DNA of 64,000 bases from Homalodisca vitripennis (GCF_021130785.1 NC_060213.1:64704001-64768000); one strand, 5' to 3'. Positions 1 to 12,290 are shown, counted from the stretch's first letter. Program-made: numbers and translations. Notes: generated from the sequence alone by a model not told the origin.

Positions 1-205
1 CTTTGCCTTGGAATTTTTTCTTTATATCTCATAGTATAATAAAAATGTATAGTGTAATAGTAGTTGTATGTTGTTGTGGTTGCATATGTATGTATTGTTT
101 ATGTGTACATGTAATGTTTTTTGGTCAGTCTGTGCAATATTATAAAAATTGTATATGTAATTTTTTATTTGTGAGAAATAAAGTTTCTTTCTTTCTTTTA
201 TTGGT
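1..205 (+). mobile_element. Possible 3' tail of a non-LTR retrotransposon
   Basis: T/G-rich sequence ends with AATAAA followed by a short TTTC repeat (about 178-200), the layout of a LINE 3' UTR with polyadenylation signal and simple-repeat tail. No coding part of a LINE is visible upstream because the window starts here. It could equally be the 3' UTR of a host transcript or chance sequence, so confidence is low. Confidence 0.25.
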
Positions 206-263
206 TCAATATACATACCTTGTACATTACACGTCAAGTAATAGAGAATATATTATAGATTGA

Positions 264-572
264 ACAGTTTATAAGGACTCTTGTCTAAACGAACAAAACG
301 CTACTTCATTTTCCACAGAGGATGGGCATAGATTATTCATTTTAACACAAAGATTATGGGAATATATCATCCCAGATGTCACACTGTCATGTTTAATAAT
401 ATTGAATTCTGATCATTTCTTGAAGGATGAATGCATAATAGAATGTGTTGCGAATGTTGAGAAGTTCTTCCTCACAAATATACAGCACTCGAATCCCACC
501 AACCAGGCAAAAGTGATCATGTTCAGAGATTTAAAAATAGGTTTGCTAAATCACACTTTCTCAGGTGTTTAA
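264..572 (+). other. Orphan 102-codon open frame without a usable ATG
   Basis: After a TGA at 261-263 one forward frame stays open for 102 codons to a TAA at 570-572. The only ATG in this frame is late (about 520). The peptide has mixed, protein-like composition (for example RLWEYIIPDVTLSCLIILNS) with aromatic and acidic residues, unlike translated AT-rich noise. No domain is recognised. An AG lies at the end of a short pyrimidine-containing stretch near 318, but no convincing donor follows. It may be a decayed exon, a transposon fragment, or a chance open frame. Confidence 0.22.
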
Positions 573-814
573 TGGCGGAAGACATCACTTATACATTCTG
601 AAAATTCTTCGAAAACTGGTTACAATTTGGGTTTTATTTCTTGAACTATCGAAATGAGTTTTAACAAATATTAGAGGTTTTTATTGCTATTAAAACCACA
701 TAGGCGTAAGTATTATTCAAGTTAAGTATTATTTTAAATTTTTTAGTATTTTTTAACTAATCTTGTACAATAATGCGCAATGTAATTGTCCTACGAAATC
801 TTAATTAGGTTTCA

Positions 815-1863
815 TAGAGCTGTGTTACATAAAAACGTCTTGTCCGTAAATTGAAATAAGTTCTGTTTGAATGGAAAATAAACTTCCAACTTCCAACGAA
901 TATCAAGCGATCCATGATATACTTCATAAAAGTGTTTTATATAACAAAGCTTTGTCCTGTTACGTGACTGAAAATGGTTCTGTTTGAATGGGAAATAAAC
1001 TTAGAACTTCCAAAGGTTATCAAGCGATCCATAATAGGTATCATAAAAGTGTGTTATATACAAACATTTCATCTTGTTACGTGAACTGAAATCGGTTCTG
1101 TTTGAATGGAAATGAAACTTCCAACTTCCAAGGTTATCAAGCGATCCATAATAGGTTTCATAAAAGTGTGTCGTATAGAAACGTTTGGTTTTATCCTGTT
1201 AGGTAAACTGAAAACTGTTCTGTTTGAATGGAAAAGAAACTTCCAACTTGCAAAGATTATCAAGCGATCCATAACACGTTTAATACAGGTATGTTGTATA
1301 GAAATAGTTTTATCATGTTACGTGAACTGATATCAGTTCTGTTTGAATGGAAAAGAAACTTCCAACTTGCAAAGATTATCAAGCGATCCATAACACGTTT
1401 AATACAGGTGTGTTGTATAAAATAGTTTTATCATGTTACGTGAACTGAAATCGGTTCTGTTTGAATGGAAAAGAAACTTCCAACTTCGGAGGACTATCAA
1501 GCGATCCATAATACGTTTAATACAGGTGTGTTGTATAAAATAGTTTTATCCTTTTACGTGAACTGAAATCGGTTCTGTTTGAATGGAAAAGAAACTTCCA
1601 ACTTCGGAGGACTATCAAGCGATCCATAATACGTTTAATACAGGTGTGTTGTATAAAATAGTTTTATCCTTTTACGTGAACTGAAATCGGTTCTGTTTGA
1701 ATGGAAAAGAAACTTCCAACTTCCAAAGATTATCAAGCGATCCATAATACGTTTAATACAGGTGTGTTGTATACAATCGTTTTTATCCTGTTACGTGAAC
1801 TGAAATCGGTTCTGTTTGAATGGAAAAGAAACTTCCAACTTCCAAAGATTATCAAGCGATCCA
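815..1863. repeat. Nine-copy ~119-bp tandem repeat
   Basis: The motif TTCTGTTTGAATGG recurs at 861, 978, 1096, 1218, 1337, 1455, 1573, 1691 and 1810, giving periods of 117-122 bases. Each unit also holds AACTTCCAACTT, TCAAGCGATCCA and a variable GTTATATA/GTTGTATA segment. The first two or three copies are the most diverged and the central ones nearly identical, as expected when an array grows from inside. Short open frames across it are artefacts of repetition. Confidence 0.93.
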
Positions 1864-1869
1864 GCCTCA

Positions 1870-2560
1870 TGAATTACGGATGCCGTCTAAGTAGGCTGTG
1901 TGAAATCTGCTTGAAAGCCTTGCTTTTTCCAATCGCGTTTAAAGCTCTACCTTAAAAAAATTTCAGAATTGGAAGCAATAATGATTTAAGTAACATATTT
2001 GAACTAAACAGAACTTTGGACTACCTCGTACTATTTTAAATACTGGAGTAACTAAGCTTTAACCAAATATTGGAGTTCATATGAAATAGGATTGCTCTAA
2101 ACGACACTTTCAATTACGCATTTAGGACATATATTCTGTGATGGGACTGGAAATTGAATGTTTAATAAATAAGTTTTAATCTAGTGAGTTGTGCTTTTAG
2201 TATTTAACACTGTCAGGTGTTCTAAAAGCCGATTGACCAAGTAAAACTGATTTTAAAACATTCACCTCAATCCACAAGTTTTAAACTTTCTGAAATAGTT
2301 TAGGAATGAATAATATAAATAATTATTTATGATAGGTTTTGAGTTTTAGAAGTCTTATTTTGCAGACTGTAATATAGGAAAGAATTGCTCGTTGAAGCAT
2401 CTTAGGATAAAAATGCCACATCACAATGTCAAGGAAGCCAACCAGTCTTGAGTATCTAGACATTCTTGCACATAAACATTCATAGCTCTTATGAAAAATA
2501 AATACTATCATGAAAATAACGGTTAAATCAATTAAACATATGGTTGCGCTGTCACCACAC
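1870..2560. other. AT-rich DNA, no feature recognised
   Basis: No gene, array or recognised transposon was seen. A 79-codon reverse frame at 2323-2562 has no recognisable domain and is treated as chance. Confidence 0.5.
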
Positions 2561-2564
2561 AAAG

Positions 2565-2713
2565 TGTAAAAAAACAGTTGATTACATTTACTAAGATTGG
2601 ATTTTTCGCTTCTTTACAGACCAGTGGGGCGTAGCCTGGAAGAATTTCTAAATAAGAATAGATCTATATTCATACCGTAAGGATGTTAAAAATTTCAGTA
2701 CAATGGGTTGAAT

Positions 2714-2745
<32 letters not shown>

Positions 2746-2755
2746 CAAAAAAATG
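2565..2755 (+). repeat. Dispersed repeat family 1, 3' part, with poly(A)
   Basis: The stretch GTTGATTACATTTACTAAG, then CCAGTGGGGCGTAG, then ATTTCAGTACAAT and TTGAATAGTTTA closely follows the order of motifs at 13845-14055. The element ends in 27 A residues (2719-2745), where the 13.9-kb copy has ACAAGCAAACAAAG. The shared block establishes an interspersed repeat; its class is not known. Confidence 0.7.
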
Positions 2756-3031
2756 TACTATCGTATTTATGATATTGTTAGGATCCAGAGATTAGAGATT
2801 ACTATATTTGAGAAACAAATCCGCATATATCGTCTAAGAAGCATAAATATACTATTTAGAACATCGTATTCCACAATATAAGTTTAAAAGGCTAATATAA
2901 GGCAGGTTTAATATAAGTATTAGGGTTAATATAGGGTTATAAGGTTAGTGTAGTATAATCACTACATTTGATATGTACATATGTACAACTTCTATACAAG
3001 TTCCATATAATTATATAGAACTGGTTTGTGC

Positions 3032-3034
<3 letters not shown>

Positions 3035-3074
<40 letters not shown>
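3035..3074. repeat. (TA)n microsatellite
   Basis: About 20 uninterrupted TA units. Confidence 0.95.
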
Positions 3075-3079
<5 letters not shown>

Positions 3080-3080
<1 letters not shown>

Positions 3081-3475
3081 AAATGAGAGAACTTTAGGTA
3101 ACATCAATAAAAACTTTCGCAATAAAACATATATTGCAGCAAGACTGCAAATGTAGAAATCTCAGTAATACACAAGTAGGAAAGTTCATTTCCCACACCG
3201 TCGTATGCAGATGCCTCACCTGTCGAAGAGATAAGAAACTTGCAGGTTGCGTAAAGTTTGTACATAAAAGTTGGCCAGATCGGCAACTTAAACTAGAGTC
3301 AGATTTACATCCTCTTCGCGGCAGTCCATCACGCCACAACAAGTTGAAATAAACTCCCGACCGCTGTGTAATTCCCAGCTCGGGAGTTGGCGAGACAGTT
3401 GCTAAAAAGGCTAAACTTTTATGGAATTTTAAATAAAACGAATCCGTCACCGGCTCTGCCATAAATGTAAAGTAA
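3080..3475. other. Less AT-rich island with a 9-bp inverted repeat
   Basis: This block is visibly less AT-rich than its surroundings and contains a 122-codon reverse frame (3094-3462) and a 72-codon forward frame (3134-3352), neither with a known domain. AACTCCCGA at 3352-3360 is perfectly mirrored by TCGGGAGTT at 3380-3388 across 19 bases. It could be a conserved noncoding element, an unrecognised exon or an old repeat. Confidence 0.35.
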
Positions 3476-5389
3476 GTGTTAACTCCTCTAAAATGTAGAC
3501 CTACTTTTATTTTTAAACTTTTTAAAATAAGAAGTTATTTAGAAGTTTCCTTCGTTTTAGTGCGGTTTGTTTGGAACTATAATTTATTTGGCAACCCTGC
3601 TTATTTCTGCGAGTCCTATAACTGTTTTTACACTGTATTTATTTATTTTATATTGGCTTAACGCATCATTTATATTATTCGTCTTCTATATGCCTGAGAG
3701 CTTTGATATAAAAATTCATATTGCTTCATAACAGATTTGGATAATAGAGGTTTGAATTAAATGAAAAAGTATAATTATCAACAGTGACTCTTACTTTGGT
3801 CCCATGCAAAGTTAAACAAACTCATTTCTAAACTAAATGATATGGTGAGTTGAAAATGTATATTTTCATTTCATATAAAATCCATTTTGAAATCATCAAT
3901 TGTAAAATCCGACTGATCTATAAACCTACTCGTTTCTTCCTTTGAAGTTATTTATGGGGATAAGCGATTTAAAAGAATAACAGAATTTTGGATATTAGCT
4001 ATATTTATACGTTATAAAAATAGAAAACAACTTTTCAGGATTAGGATCTATAATTTTCTTCAGGTGCCAAAAATTACATAATTGTAGCAAAGAACTTTCT
4101 TAACTCAACAACAAAACAACTTGTACCAATTATAACCAAGAATTTACTTTTAAACACAGACTGGAATGAATCCAAACAATGTTACTATACAGAATAGGCA
4201 TACTAAACAATACATGTCATTCGCACCAGAAAATGCGAGAGACCGAGGATTTATTCTGTTGTCATGTTAGTTCATCGGCATATATTTATTAAGTTAAAAC
4301 TTTTTGTCTATGATTCATCACGTGTCTTAAGTTATTATTTTTTGACATATAAAGAAGAGGATTGATTCCTATCCTCGACTCGTGGTTTAGTATTTTTTAG
4401 TTTATAACAATGAAAAATATTCGAAATCCTACTATTGTTTTAAATTTGTTTTATAATATTTTTACATATCAATATAATCCATTTATCTAGGTAGATTAGA
4501 GTCAATGTTAGTGGAGAATATATGATTTATAATACAAATGCTTTTATTACAATATGAAACAAAGAGCATCAGAGGGGTTTGTTTGATGAATATATTTTGA
4601 CTTTAAATAAGCATATTAGATCATATACAACAAAGAGAAATATCAAAATTTAATAAATTTAATAATTAAATTATATCTCAAATTTATATAACATGTTACC
4701 AGCATTTGAAAAAGGATAAATGTTCAGAAAAAGATAATTCTTTTCTTAAAATTATAGATATTAATATGTATTTCATGACGCATGGCAATATAGGTTTCCA
4801 CGATTTTAACAAACAAATCTTAGTTAGTATATTAAATTAATTTTTTAAATACTGTAGGATATATAATAATTACGATCAGATTCAATATTATACTAATGTA
4901 TGATTGTAAAAACTCGTAACATACCATCATTAAAGTTCACTATTGACAGATCGGGAAAGGGAACTATTGGCGAAGCGATGCCCTTCGTAGAAATTAACAC
5001 AACCTACTAAGACAAAATTTAGAGCAAAGCCTCATAGCAATCAAAATTAACTCCTAGAGCTCCATAGATGTGGGTATTTAGAGATAATTGGAAAGAAAGG
5101 GAGAAATAAAGAATAATGCAGTGGTGTAGTTTGGAGAACGTTAACATTTTTAAAGAATCAAATGAAAAAGTTTATATCTAGATTATAAATAGCATCCAAG
5201 TAAGTCAGGTATGTATGAAATATTTTGAACTCGTTTTATTTGTAGGTGGAACGATATACAATTAAAACGTTGCGGGAATCATAAAGACACATTTATTGAT
5301 AGCTTAGTGTACTGGATTTATTATTAGGGTTTGTTTTACGAGATGTACAATTTTGTGAAAGGAACATTTTAGTACTAATGGAGGTAATA
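3476..5389. other. AT-rich DNA, no feature recognised
   Basis: Read on both strands; no coding, RNA or repeat signature was found beyond chance short frames. Confidence 0.5.
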
Positions 5390-5660
5390 GTTCTTTTTGA
5401 GTCCAAGCTTCAGGAGGTCTCTGGGACCGCTATAACTTTAAAACTTCAACAACTTCGCTGGCAAGAGTTCAAACTGTGAAGTAAATTCCAAGTTCCCCCG
5501 TCCCACACATCTTCAGGCTACATATTTTATGCAAATTCCTCCAGCTCATCAATAAACTTAACACTTTTCAGAAGTTGGCTAATTTACCCGGATAACAGAC
5601 TCTTGACCCGACATTGTAAATTTCTCTTCGTTCTTCGCTCCAGCCTAATTCAGTTCTACC
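5390..5660. other. Less AT-rich island, unassigned
   Basis: The block is richer in C and G than its flanks (for example TTCCCCCGTCCCACAC and GACCCGACATTG). No frame stays open for long on either strand and no transposon motif is evident. Candidate conserved noncoding DNA only. Confidence 0.3.
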
Positions 5661-5814
5661 ACTTAGTCTTGCATTGAAATTCTTAAAAGTTGCGTGTTTT
5701 AATGAATTGCTGAACTTCCTTCTTCACCGCAGAGTATATTTAATTATGAAGATATGTTTTATTTTTTTTATGGAATATCAAATTAAAATCTGTCTTTTAT
5801 GTAAAGTTTCATCT

Positions 5815-5990
5815 TCCATAGCCATTCCGGTTATCATTGTACATCATAACGTAGGATCTGGGTTCGAGTCCTGATTAGGGCATAGTATGAAAATAATCAT
5901 AGTTGTTTCTAAAATAATGGGATATGTTATTTTGGCCCATATTGGGCTCCCTGTTAGCATCTTAAATTACACATAATAACTAGTGCAACA
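5815..5990 (+). mobile_element. tRNA-derived SINE remnant (tRNA-Val-like head)
   Basis: A box-A-like TAGCCATTCCGG lies at 5819-5830 and a perfect box B GGTTCGAGTCC at 5861-5871, about 42 bases apart, which is tRNA spacing. GGTTATCAT after box A and CATAACGTAG in the anticodon region resemble tRNA-Val. The cloverleaf cannot close, so this is a tRNA-derived SINE or tRNA pseudogene rather than a functional gene. The 3' limit is uncertain. Confidence 0.5.
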
Positions 5991-8110
5991 CGCAGCAAAA
6001 ACCGTTTTATTTAGTACTCTAATATTTTTAATTAAATTATATTAAAAATTATATTCCACTGGTAATTTTGGACTAAATTTTAAAAGACTAAAGTTTCTGC
6101 ATAAAGTTTGTGCAAACAAACATCAATAAGAAACTAAAATTGTAAAATTGTTAATTGTGAATTCCATAAATGCAAGGAGAAACGTTATTTACTACATAAT
6201 GTTTTTACACCTTAAGATTAAAAACCGAATGCAGCTTAGTTTACGATTTTAACTACTTAAAAATTAGTCACAAATTTTATTTATTACGTGCATGCCGTAC
6301 GTACCGAATAAGGTTAATTTGAGGAATCAACAAGAAGAAAAGTGTTTTTTTTTTGTGTGACAAAGAACTGTTCATGATTCATAGCGCATGGTTAAAGATT
6401 TGTCAAACCAATTAAATCGGAATTATTGTAACTAATGCATTAATATTGTCATTACATCAAAGTTATTGTAATAATTTCCATATTGTCATGGATAAGTTTG
6501 TTAATTGGGCAAATCCTAGCGAAGTAAGTAGATTTTGGGGGATTTATTAAGTACACTCATAGAGCGCTGCACGATTACGGTCATCCAAAAACAATTCTAT
6601 TGTAGATTTATCGATACATCATTATTAGTTTCTTAATTTAGCCCAATTCAGATTCACGTTTAAATGATAAAAGTATTGCAAATAGGATCGCATATAAGAT
6701 TTGCAAAATTATTGCAAGTAAGTATTCTTCTTACTTCGTAGGGTAGTTTTCAAAGGACCTAGAGAACATAAATCAATCTTATGAGCTAAGCGTTTTAGCC
6801 CAAGAGCGATAGCGGATTTGCATTGTATAAGCACACAATCTGTGATTTAAATTTCTCTTTAAATCAATATTTGTCCGGAAATCGATCGATAACCACGCCA
6901 GTTTCGGTGAAGGTTAAAGTGGGACATTATGAAAATATGCGATAATAACTTTTTTCTCATATAATATTTTTATTAGATTCAAATAATTAAAAAAAAAAAC
7001 TAACAGGTTTTAAGTTTATAGATAAATAAAAAATATAATGTGAAACACATTTGTTTAATCCTTTTGATACCATTCCATTTCAACCTCTACCAAAACTAGC
7101 GTAGCTGACATAGATTTGTTCTCAGGAAAGATTTATCCATTGGTTTTTAAGAAAAACTATATTTTGTGCTTAACAGTGCAAACTGGATCTAGTCTGTTAG
7201 GATATTTAGCAACACCTCTCATCATAACTCAAAGACAATTTTACGTCATAGCGTTGTTATTTTGCAGGATTGTATATCTTATGGTGATGAATTTTCTGGT
7301 GAAAAACAATCTATTTTTAATAGTTTCAAATAGGGGCATTCCAAAACGATTAAGGGAAAGTGCCACGAAAACCAATCAGAAAAGAGATAAATTGTTAAAA
7401 CATATATAAGAAAAACATTTTCTAACTTATTTGTTACAAACGTATGATCAATAACGGAATAAATGCGTGTTAAAATAAACTAGCGTAATCAAATTCATTT
7501 TATTATTTGGGAATTTGTGAATGCAGTAACTTCTACAATTTATGTGTTTTATATATCTTTATTTAAAAATGCAGAATAAATGAGCGGACTGGACTATAGT
7601 GTTATAGGAGTTTTGTTTATTTTTACCTATCCGTAGTCTAAAATATCTCCCAAACGTTTTAGAATACTGTATGAATAAGTAATATGAATAAACTTATTTT
7701 AGTAAACTGATTTTCTCCCAGTTCAAAATGATTTCACTGAAAGTTCCAAGTATGCGAACAGGAAAACAGCCTACCAACTTGTAATTTGGGAGTCTGCCCA
7801 GAAACTTACTTAAAATTACGCAGTCGGGGTAGCATCGGTATAAATCTCTTCCAAGCAAAGATTAAACTTTTATCGCAACTGTATTTAATGTTGGGTTGTG
7901 ATAAAAACATAGCGACTTTTCTAACACAATTGAATTTTTAGAGTTTGCATTACGTTTCGTATTATTTCAGTTGTGCTCGAAACGAACGCAGCTCTTGAAT
8001 CGATTGAAGCACCATAAAAAGTGCTAAAAGTAACTCAAAATACACCGCAAACGTTTAAATACTTGAAGAAATCAAAATATTCAGCCTGACATGAATTTCC
8101 AAAATAATTC
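5991..8110. other. AT-rich DNA, no feature recognised
   Basis: No recognisable gene or repeat. A 97-codon forward frame at 7116-7409 shows no domain and has ordinary AT-rich composition. A slightly less AT-rich patch at about 7740-7870 is unassigned. Confidence 0.45.
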
Positions 8111-8400
8111 TTCATTCGCTGAAATCAAACTATAATACGACAGTTCCATGTGGGGAAACGAACCAAAGGCGACAGAACAGAAGAGGCAACGTTTGCCTGA
8201 TGGTGGTATTCTTCATCTTCGTTTTTCGTCTATCCTCACGTCCAGGACCACACAAAGGAAGAGAAGCCGTCGCCGAGGGGAATCATACATCAAGGAGGCG
8301 GTGGCTTCACTTTCATATTGTAAAGTCACTTTTCCATGCATCATCTTGTGTCAATACTCCTTTAGAAACCATAAATCATCAGCTCGTATGAAGAAATAAG
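8110..8400. other. Less AT-rich island with overlapping short frames
   Basis: An 83-codon frame (8148-8399) and a 63-codon frame (8200-8391) overlap on the plus strand in a block rich in GAGG/CGCCG-type sequence. The longer one encodes a basic stretch (RKRSRRRGE). No homology is recognised and no splice structure is compelling. It could be a lineage-specific exon, regulatory DNA or chance. Confidence 0.3.
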
Positions 8401-8933
8401 CGAAGAATAGAAACAGATTTGCCGTCTGTAAAGTAAATTAACTGATGTTATACATTTTTTTAACGTTAATGTTCATTAGTTGTCTCAAAAGAAGTTTTTG
8501 GAAAATGAGCTGTTGGTAAAAAATCGTAATCGAAACTGTTAAAAGTTTAAGATAATTTAAGATATTCTCGTATTTCATACCATTAAGTGCTTTCAATTAT
8601 AAATTTCACTGATATTGATTTTCAGCATCCACACACACTTTATTAAATTATATTAATTTGAGATACAACAGTTTTGTAAACTTTATTCAATTTATTTTAC
8701 TCTGGCAAGAGATTTCCTGCTTTAAAATTATACGAGATTTTTAATAGAAAATAACTTATTGCAATCAAACCGCTGTCTATCGGCCTTAAACCTCTTAGTA
8801 ACAAGTCAGGTGTGCGTTAAATTTATTAAATTTGTATAAATATCAAAGTCCAACTTCATTTGGTAGGCTAAGTCATTTATCACTTCTGTATACAAAAACA
8901 CATGTACAACAATGCAGGAGTTATATACTGAGT
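8400..8933. other. AT-rich DNA, no feature recognised
   Basis: No gene, array or RNA signature seen. Confidence 0.45.
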
Positions 8934-9460
8934 GAAACACAATGAAAGGATGTTCTTTAATCGAGGAAAACTTATTAATAGCCATATGTTTCTTTATGTT
9001 AAATGAAAACTCACTGATTTCACTTTAAATAATAAATGATCTCGTAGTTTCAAATGATCTCAATTCTCTTCTTCCACAGTCTCAAAATTCAATATTTTTG
9101 CCGGAAGCGCAGCATCCTTTTGAGTGATTGCACTATTCAAACGGTCTTTATCCATGGTTTGTGGACTAATCACAAATCTCGATGCATGCCCACAAACATA
9201 GTCACACACTGATAAGTTGGTGGGGAATCTGGGAGACCAAGGAACATTATCAAACTGTAAGCTAACTTGCTGAGGACTTTCTTATTTTTTCGCCTTCACG
9301 GCTTGGTCCGCTGGACTTTGAAATTTAGAAATGTCAATGTTTAGGAAACTACTGATATATACTGCTATGCTGGAGACAATCCTGGGATGAGCGCAATGTA
9401 GAAGTAGTTTTCTACCAGATCGTATAGCTCCAACTCTAGCAGGACTGCAGAGTTCGAATA
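8934..9460 (-). mobile_element. Decayed mariner-like DNA transposon, 3' end
   Basis: TATACTGAGTGAAACAC at 8934-8950 resembles the TATACAGGGTGAAACAC-type terminus of mariner-like elements, and a transposase C-terminal remnant lies just inside on the minus strand. Between them, the repeated GATCATTT sequence matches the usual spacing between the coding end and the terminal repeat. The opposite end is not identified, so the right-hand limit is approximate. Confidence 0.5.
9060..9254 (-). pseudogene. Mariner-like (DDE) transposase C-terminal fragment
   Basis: A 64-codon minus-strand frame starts FDNVPWSPRFPTNLSVCDYV and continues with FVISPQTMDKDRL and ALPAKI. This fits the mariner/IS630 pattern around the third catalytic residue: (W)PxRSPDLxxCDYFLWG, then a PxTIDELK-like segment, then IPxxM. 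Here the SPDL core reads SPRFPTNL and FLWG reads VCG, so the catalytic region is degraded. The protein would bind terminal repeats and cut and paste DNA if intact; this copy cannot. No N-terminal helix-turn-helix part was recognised upstream. The assignment rests on motif order and on the adjacent terminal-repeat-like sequence. Confidence 0.5.
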
Positions 9461-9828
9461 AAACTAATGAACCCGAATGCTGTGAAGTTTTGCCAGGAAG
9501 CTCATGTGCAATAAATTATGATCAGTTAGAACAGACTTTTGTCTTTGATTATACTCAACTCCAGTGATAATTAATTTCAAACAGGAAATACCGATTTGAA
9601 TATTATGAAATGACCTATTTCTCAAACTTTTCATCGAAGGTGGTGTATATGAGAATGGTTTCAGTATATAGGGGAAGAGGGTAAGTGCAATGTTACTGAA
9701 CAGACAATATTTTCTTATATATATTATTAATAAATGCATTTTTCATGGCAGGATACTTTTCGTAAGAACTGCAATGAGAAGTCAAAGGCATGTTGTGTTT
9801 TAGACCGATGTGTTACTTCAACTTCCAC
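9461..9828. other. AT-rich DNA, no feature recognised
   Basis: A 91-codon reverse frame (9464-9739) has no domain. Nothing else is seen. Confidence 0.4.
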
Positions 9829-9858
9829 AAAAAAAAAAAAAACAAAAAAAAAAAAAAT
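9829..9858. repeat. Interrupted poly(A) tract
   Basis: About 30 bases of A with a single C, followed by TACAGGGTTATCAAAATC. It may mark the tail of a minus- or plus-strand retroposed sequence, but no body is recognised. Confidence 0.6.
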
Positions 9859-9859
9859 A

Positions 9860-12246
9860 CAGGGTTATCAAAATCAAAATATTTATTGTTCAAAGACATA
9901 TACATGCATAGAACATAGTCATTAAATAATTTTTACTATGTAATATCAGAACTATGTATCAATAACATTCTGATCATATTTCCAATCACAATTCTTACAA
10001 ACGGATTTCAATGAAAAATACGAAGTCTTTAACTACATGTTCTTTATTTACTTCTAAGCTATGGGTTAATTTTTGTATTTTTAAACATTTTCGTCATATT
10101 TTGTTACATATTTTGCCAAAATATTTGTGACTGATATCTGATTACAGTTAAATTGTATTGTACCTTTTGGGCTACATGATTTCCATCTATTCTTAACGCT
10201 GGTCTAATTTTGATTTGACAAGAGTTTAATTTATGTAGAAAACCAGAGTGAGGTCCGAACTTTTACAATGGATTTCGGGAAATCTTTGTGTCGTAAAACA
10301 CATTATTTTAACTAATAAAATACCTAAAAAATACTGAAACGTGCATATAAACTAATAGTTTTGAAAAATCTGAAAAGTGTTTGCATGTAGAGGTGAAACA
10401 ATATTGTAGGGACAGTACCCAGACACGACTCCCTGTAGATATCACGTGACCACACACGGAACAGCACGCTCTGGTGGTGGATTGAGCAAACAGTATCAAT
10501 ATGCATCAGTTGGCCACCACCGCAACAGCTGATTGGTTCGGGCAGACTCGTTAAAGATGTACGGCGTACTGCCCGCCCGATCACAGTCGGTTTTACCTCC
10601 CGTTTGTGGGGGATCTATCTTGGTTTTTGTATGATCAAACAATACCAACGTATAGGCCCACGATTGACTTCGGATTAGCGTGGGGAGCTTTGGGCTTCTG
10701 CACTCAATCAGTACCGTATCTTGAAAATGTACAAGGGGGCACAAAGGGGACCAATAGCAACGTACACAATAAATGCTTGTCTACTACACACAATTCTCGT
10801 GCAATCCAGTTCAGTCAGTAACTAAAGGCACAGTTTACAAAAGAGTAATTTGCATGCAATTATTCAATTGTTTATAATCCTTTCGTAATACATAAACGCG
10901 TACAATTCTTTTTGTAATTGACGAGTAAGTTTTTGTGTAAATTTTTCATTCCTAGTCGGTTTTTAGAAGTTTTACCTTAACACTTTTTAAGGCTACTATT
11001 TTAAAACTATTAACCATAAATATTTCTTTCAGCAGGAAGTAACACCCTAATAAGGCATACTATGCACTTAGGCATACTGCCTAAATTATGCAAAATTACA
11101 ACGCCATAACTAAAAAATGTATGTCGTAGCAGAAGTATTATTTAAAAAATCATAATTTAAAAGACAGACAGGGACAAAAAAAGAAGTGAAGTATTCATAG
11201 GTTTGAGAAACGATTTCTGCTTATCTTACACTATTGAAACATATGCCAACATATATTCTAACATTTTTGTAAACAACCCTGTGTATACGATTATAATTTT
11301 ACTTCTGTTTCACTGAAACTTGACCGAATCATCTTCAATAGTCAATCAAGTAAAGTTGAATATGATCATGTCACAATACGGGAACGGACGTAACACAGGT
11401 GTCAAATTCTCAGTTTTGGAGCCAGATACACGAGAAATAGATATTACATCTACCTAAAATACGAACCGTTTCTCTTTTTTAATCTTCATTTTGCATTAAT
11501 TCCATATCGAGAACATACGGTAGAAACCCTTAGCATGGGTGCATTTATTATTTCATATGGAGTATTCTATGGAGTAATCTACGCGTACTATATAGAGTAA
11601 GACATCTCATTAGGATAGCGGGATAGCGGACAATCCCATAACTTTAAACTGACTTGGTGCCGATAGATGTCGTGGCAGTGTCCATTGCCTTTTATCTGCT
11701 TCCAGTGTTGCCAAATTGGGCGACGATGAAAGGTAACATTGTGAGTCTAATTAGTCCTGATTTTGCTCATTAGTGATGGCAACAATGAACAATGCATGTA
11801 TTGGATTAGGTGAAGAAGAGAGTTATAAATAAGTTCAAATCTTTATGTGTAAAATTAAAAATTTATTATAGAATTGGAGAAGAATCTCATTACATTGTTG
11901 TTTTGTGTGTGTACTTATCGTGTCATGAAGCAGACTAAAATAATTCTATTCAAGTAGTCACTTTATTTATTGCAAGTTATCAACAAGCTCTATCATTGAT
12001 ATAATTAAACTAGGGTTAGAAAATAATTTCTGTTATAAAAAATCTTAATGGTACCAGGAACTTGACGATATAATTCGTCATTGGGTAGTTTAATGATGAA
12101 AAAAGAAGAAAAGAGGAGTTTGATGGGTTATAACGAGCTCTCGTTGTCAAAAGAACAACTATTTACTTATTTGTACTGAATTCGATCGGATAGCTAATAA
12201 GAATTTTACTCGTAGACTGATTTACCTTTTCAATTTATCAGAATTG
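9860..12246. other. Mostly unique AT-rich DNA with a less AT-rich block at 10430-10830
   Basis: The block at 10430-10830 contains GCCCGCCCGATCACAGTC and several overlapping short frames on both strands (for example 82 codons reverse at 10496-10744), none with a known domain. A second less AT-rich patch lies at 11620-11800. AACCCTGTGTATA near 11276 mirrors TACAGGGTT at 9857 loosely but not well enough to define a transposon. Confidence 0.35.
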
Positions 12247-12248
12247 TA

Positions 12249-12290
<42 letters not shown>

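Noticed and set aside
9857..11288. TACAGGGTT and AACCCTGTGTA as possible terminal inverted repeats of a 1.4-kb transposon
   Set aside because: Only about seven bases match, the inner sequence diverges at once and no transposase lies between.
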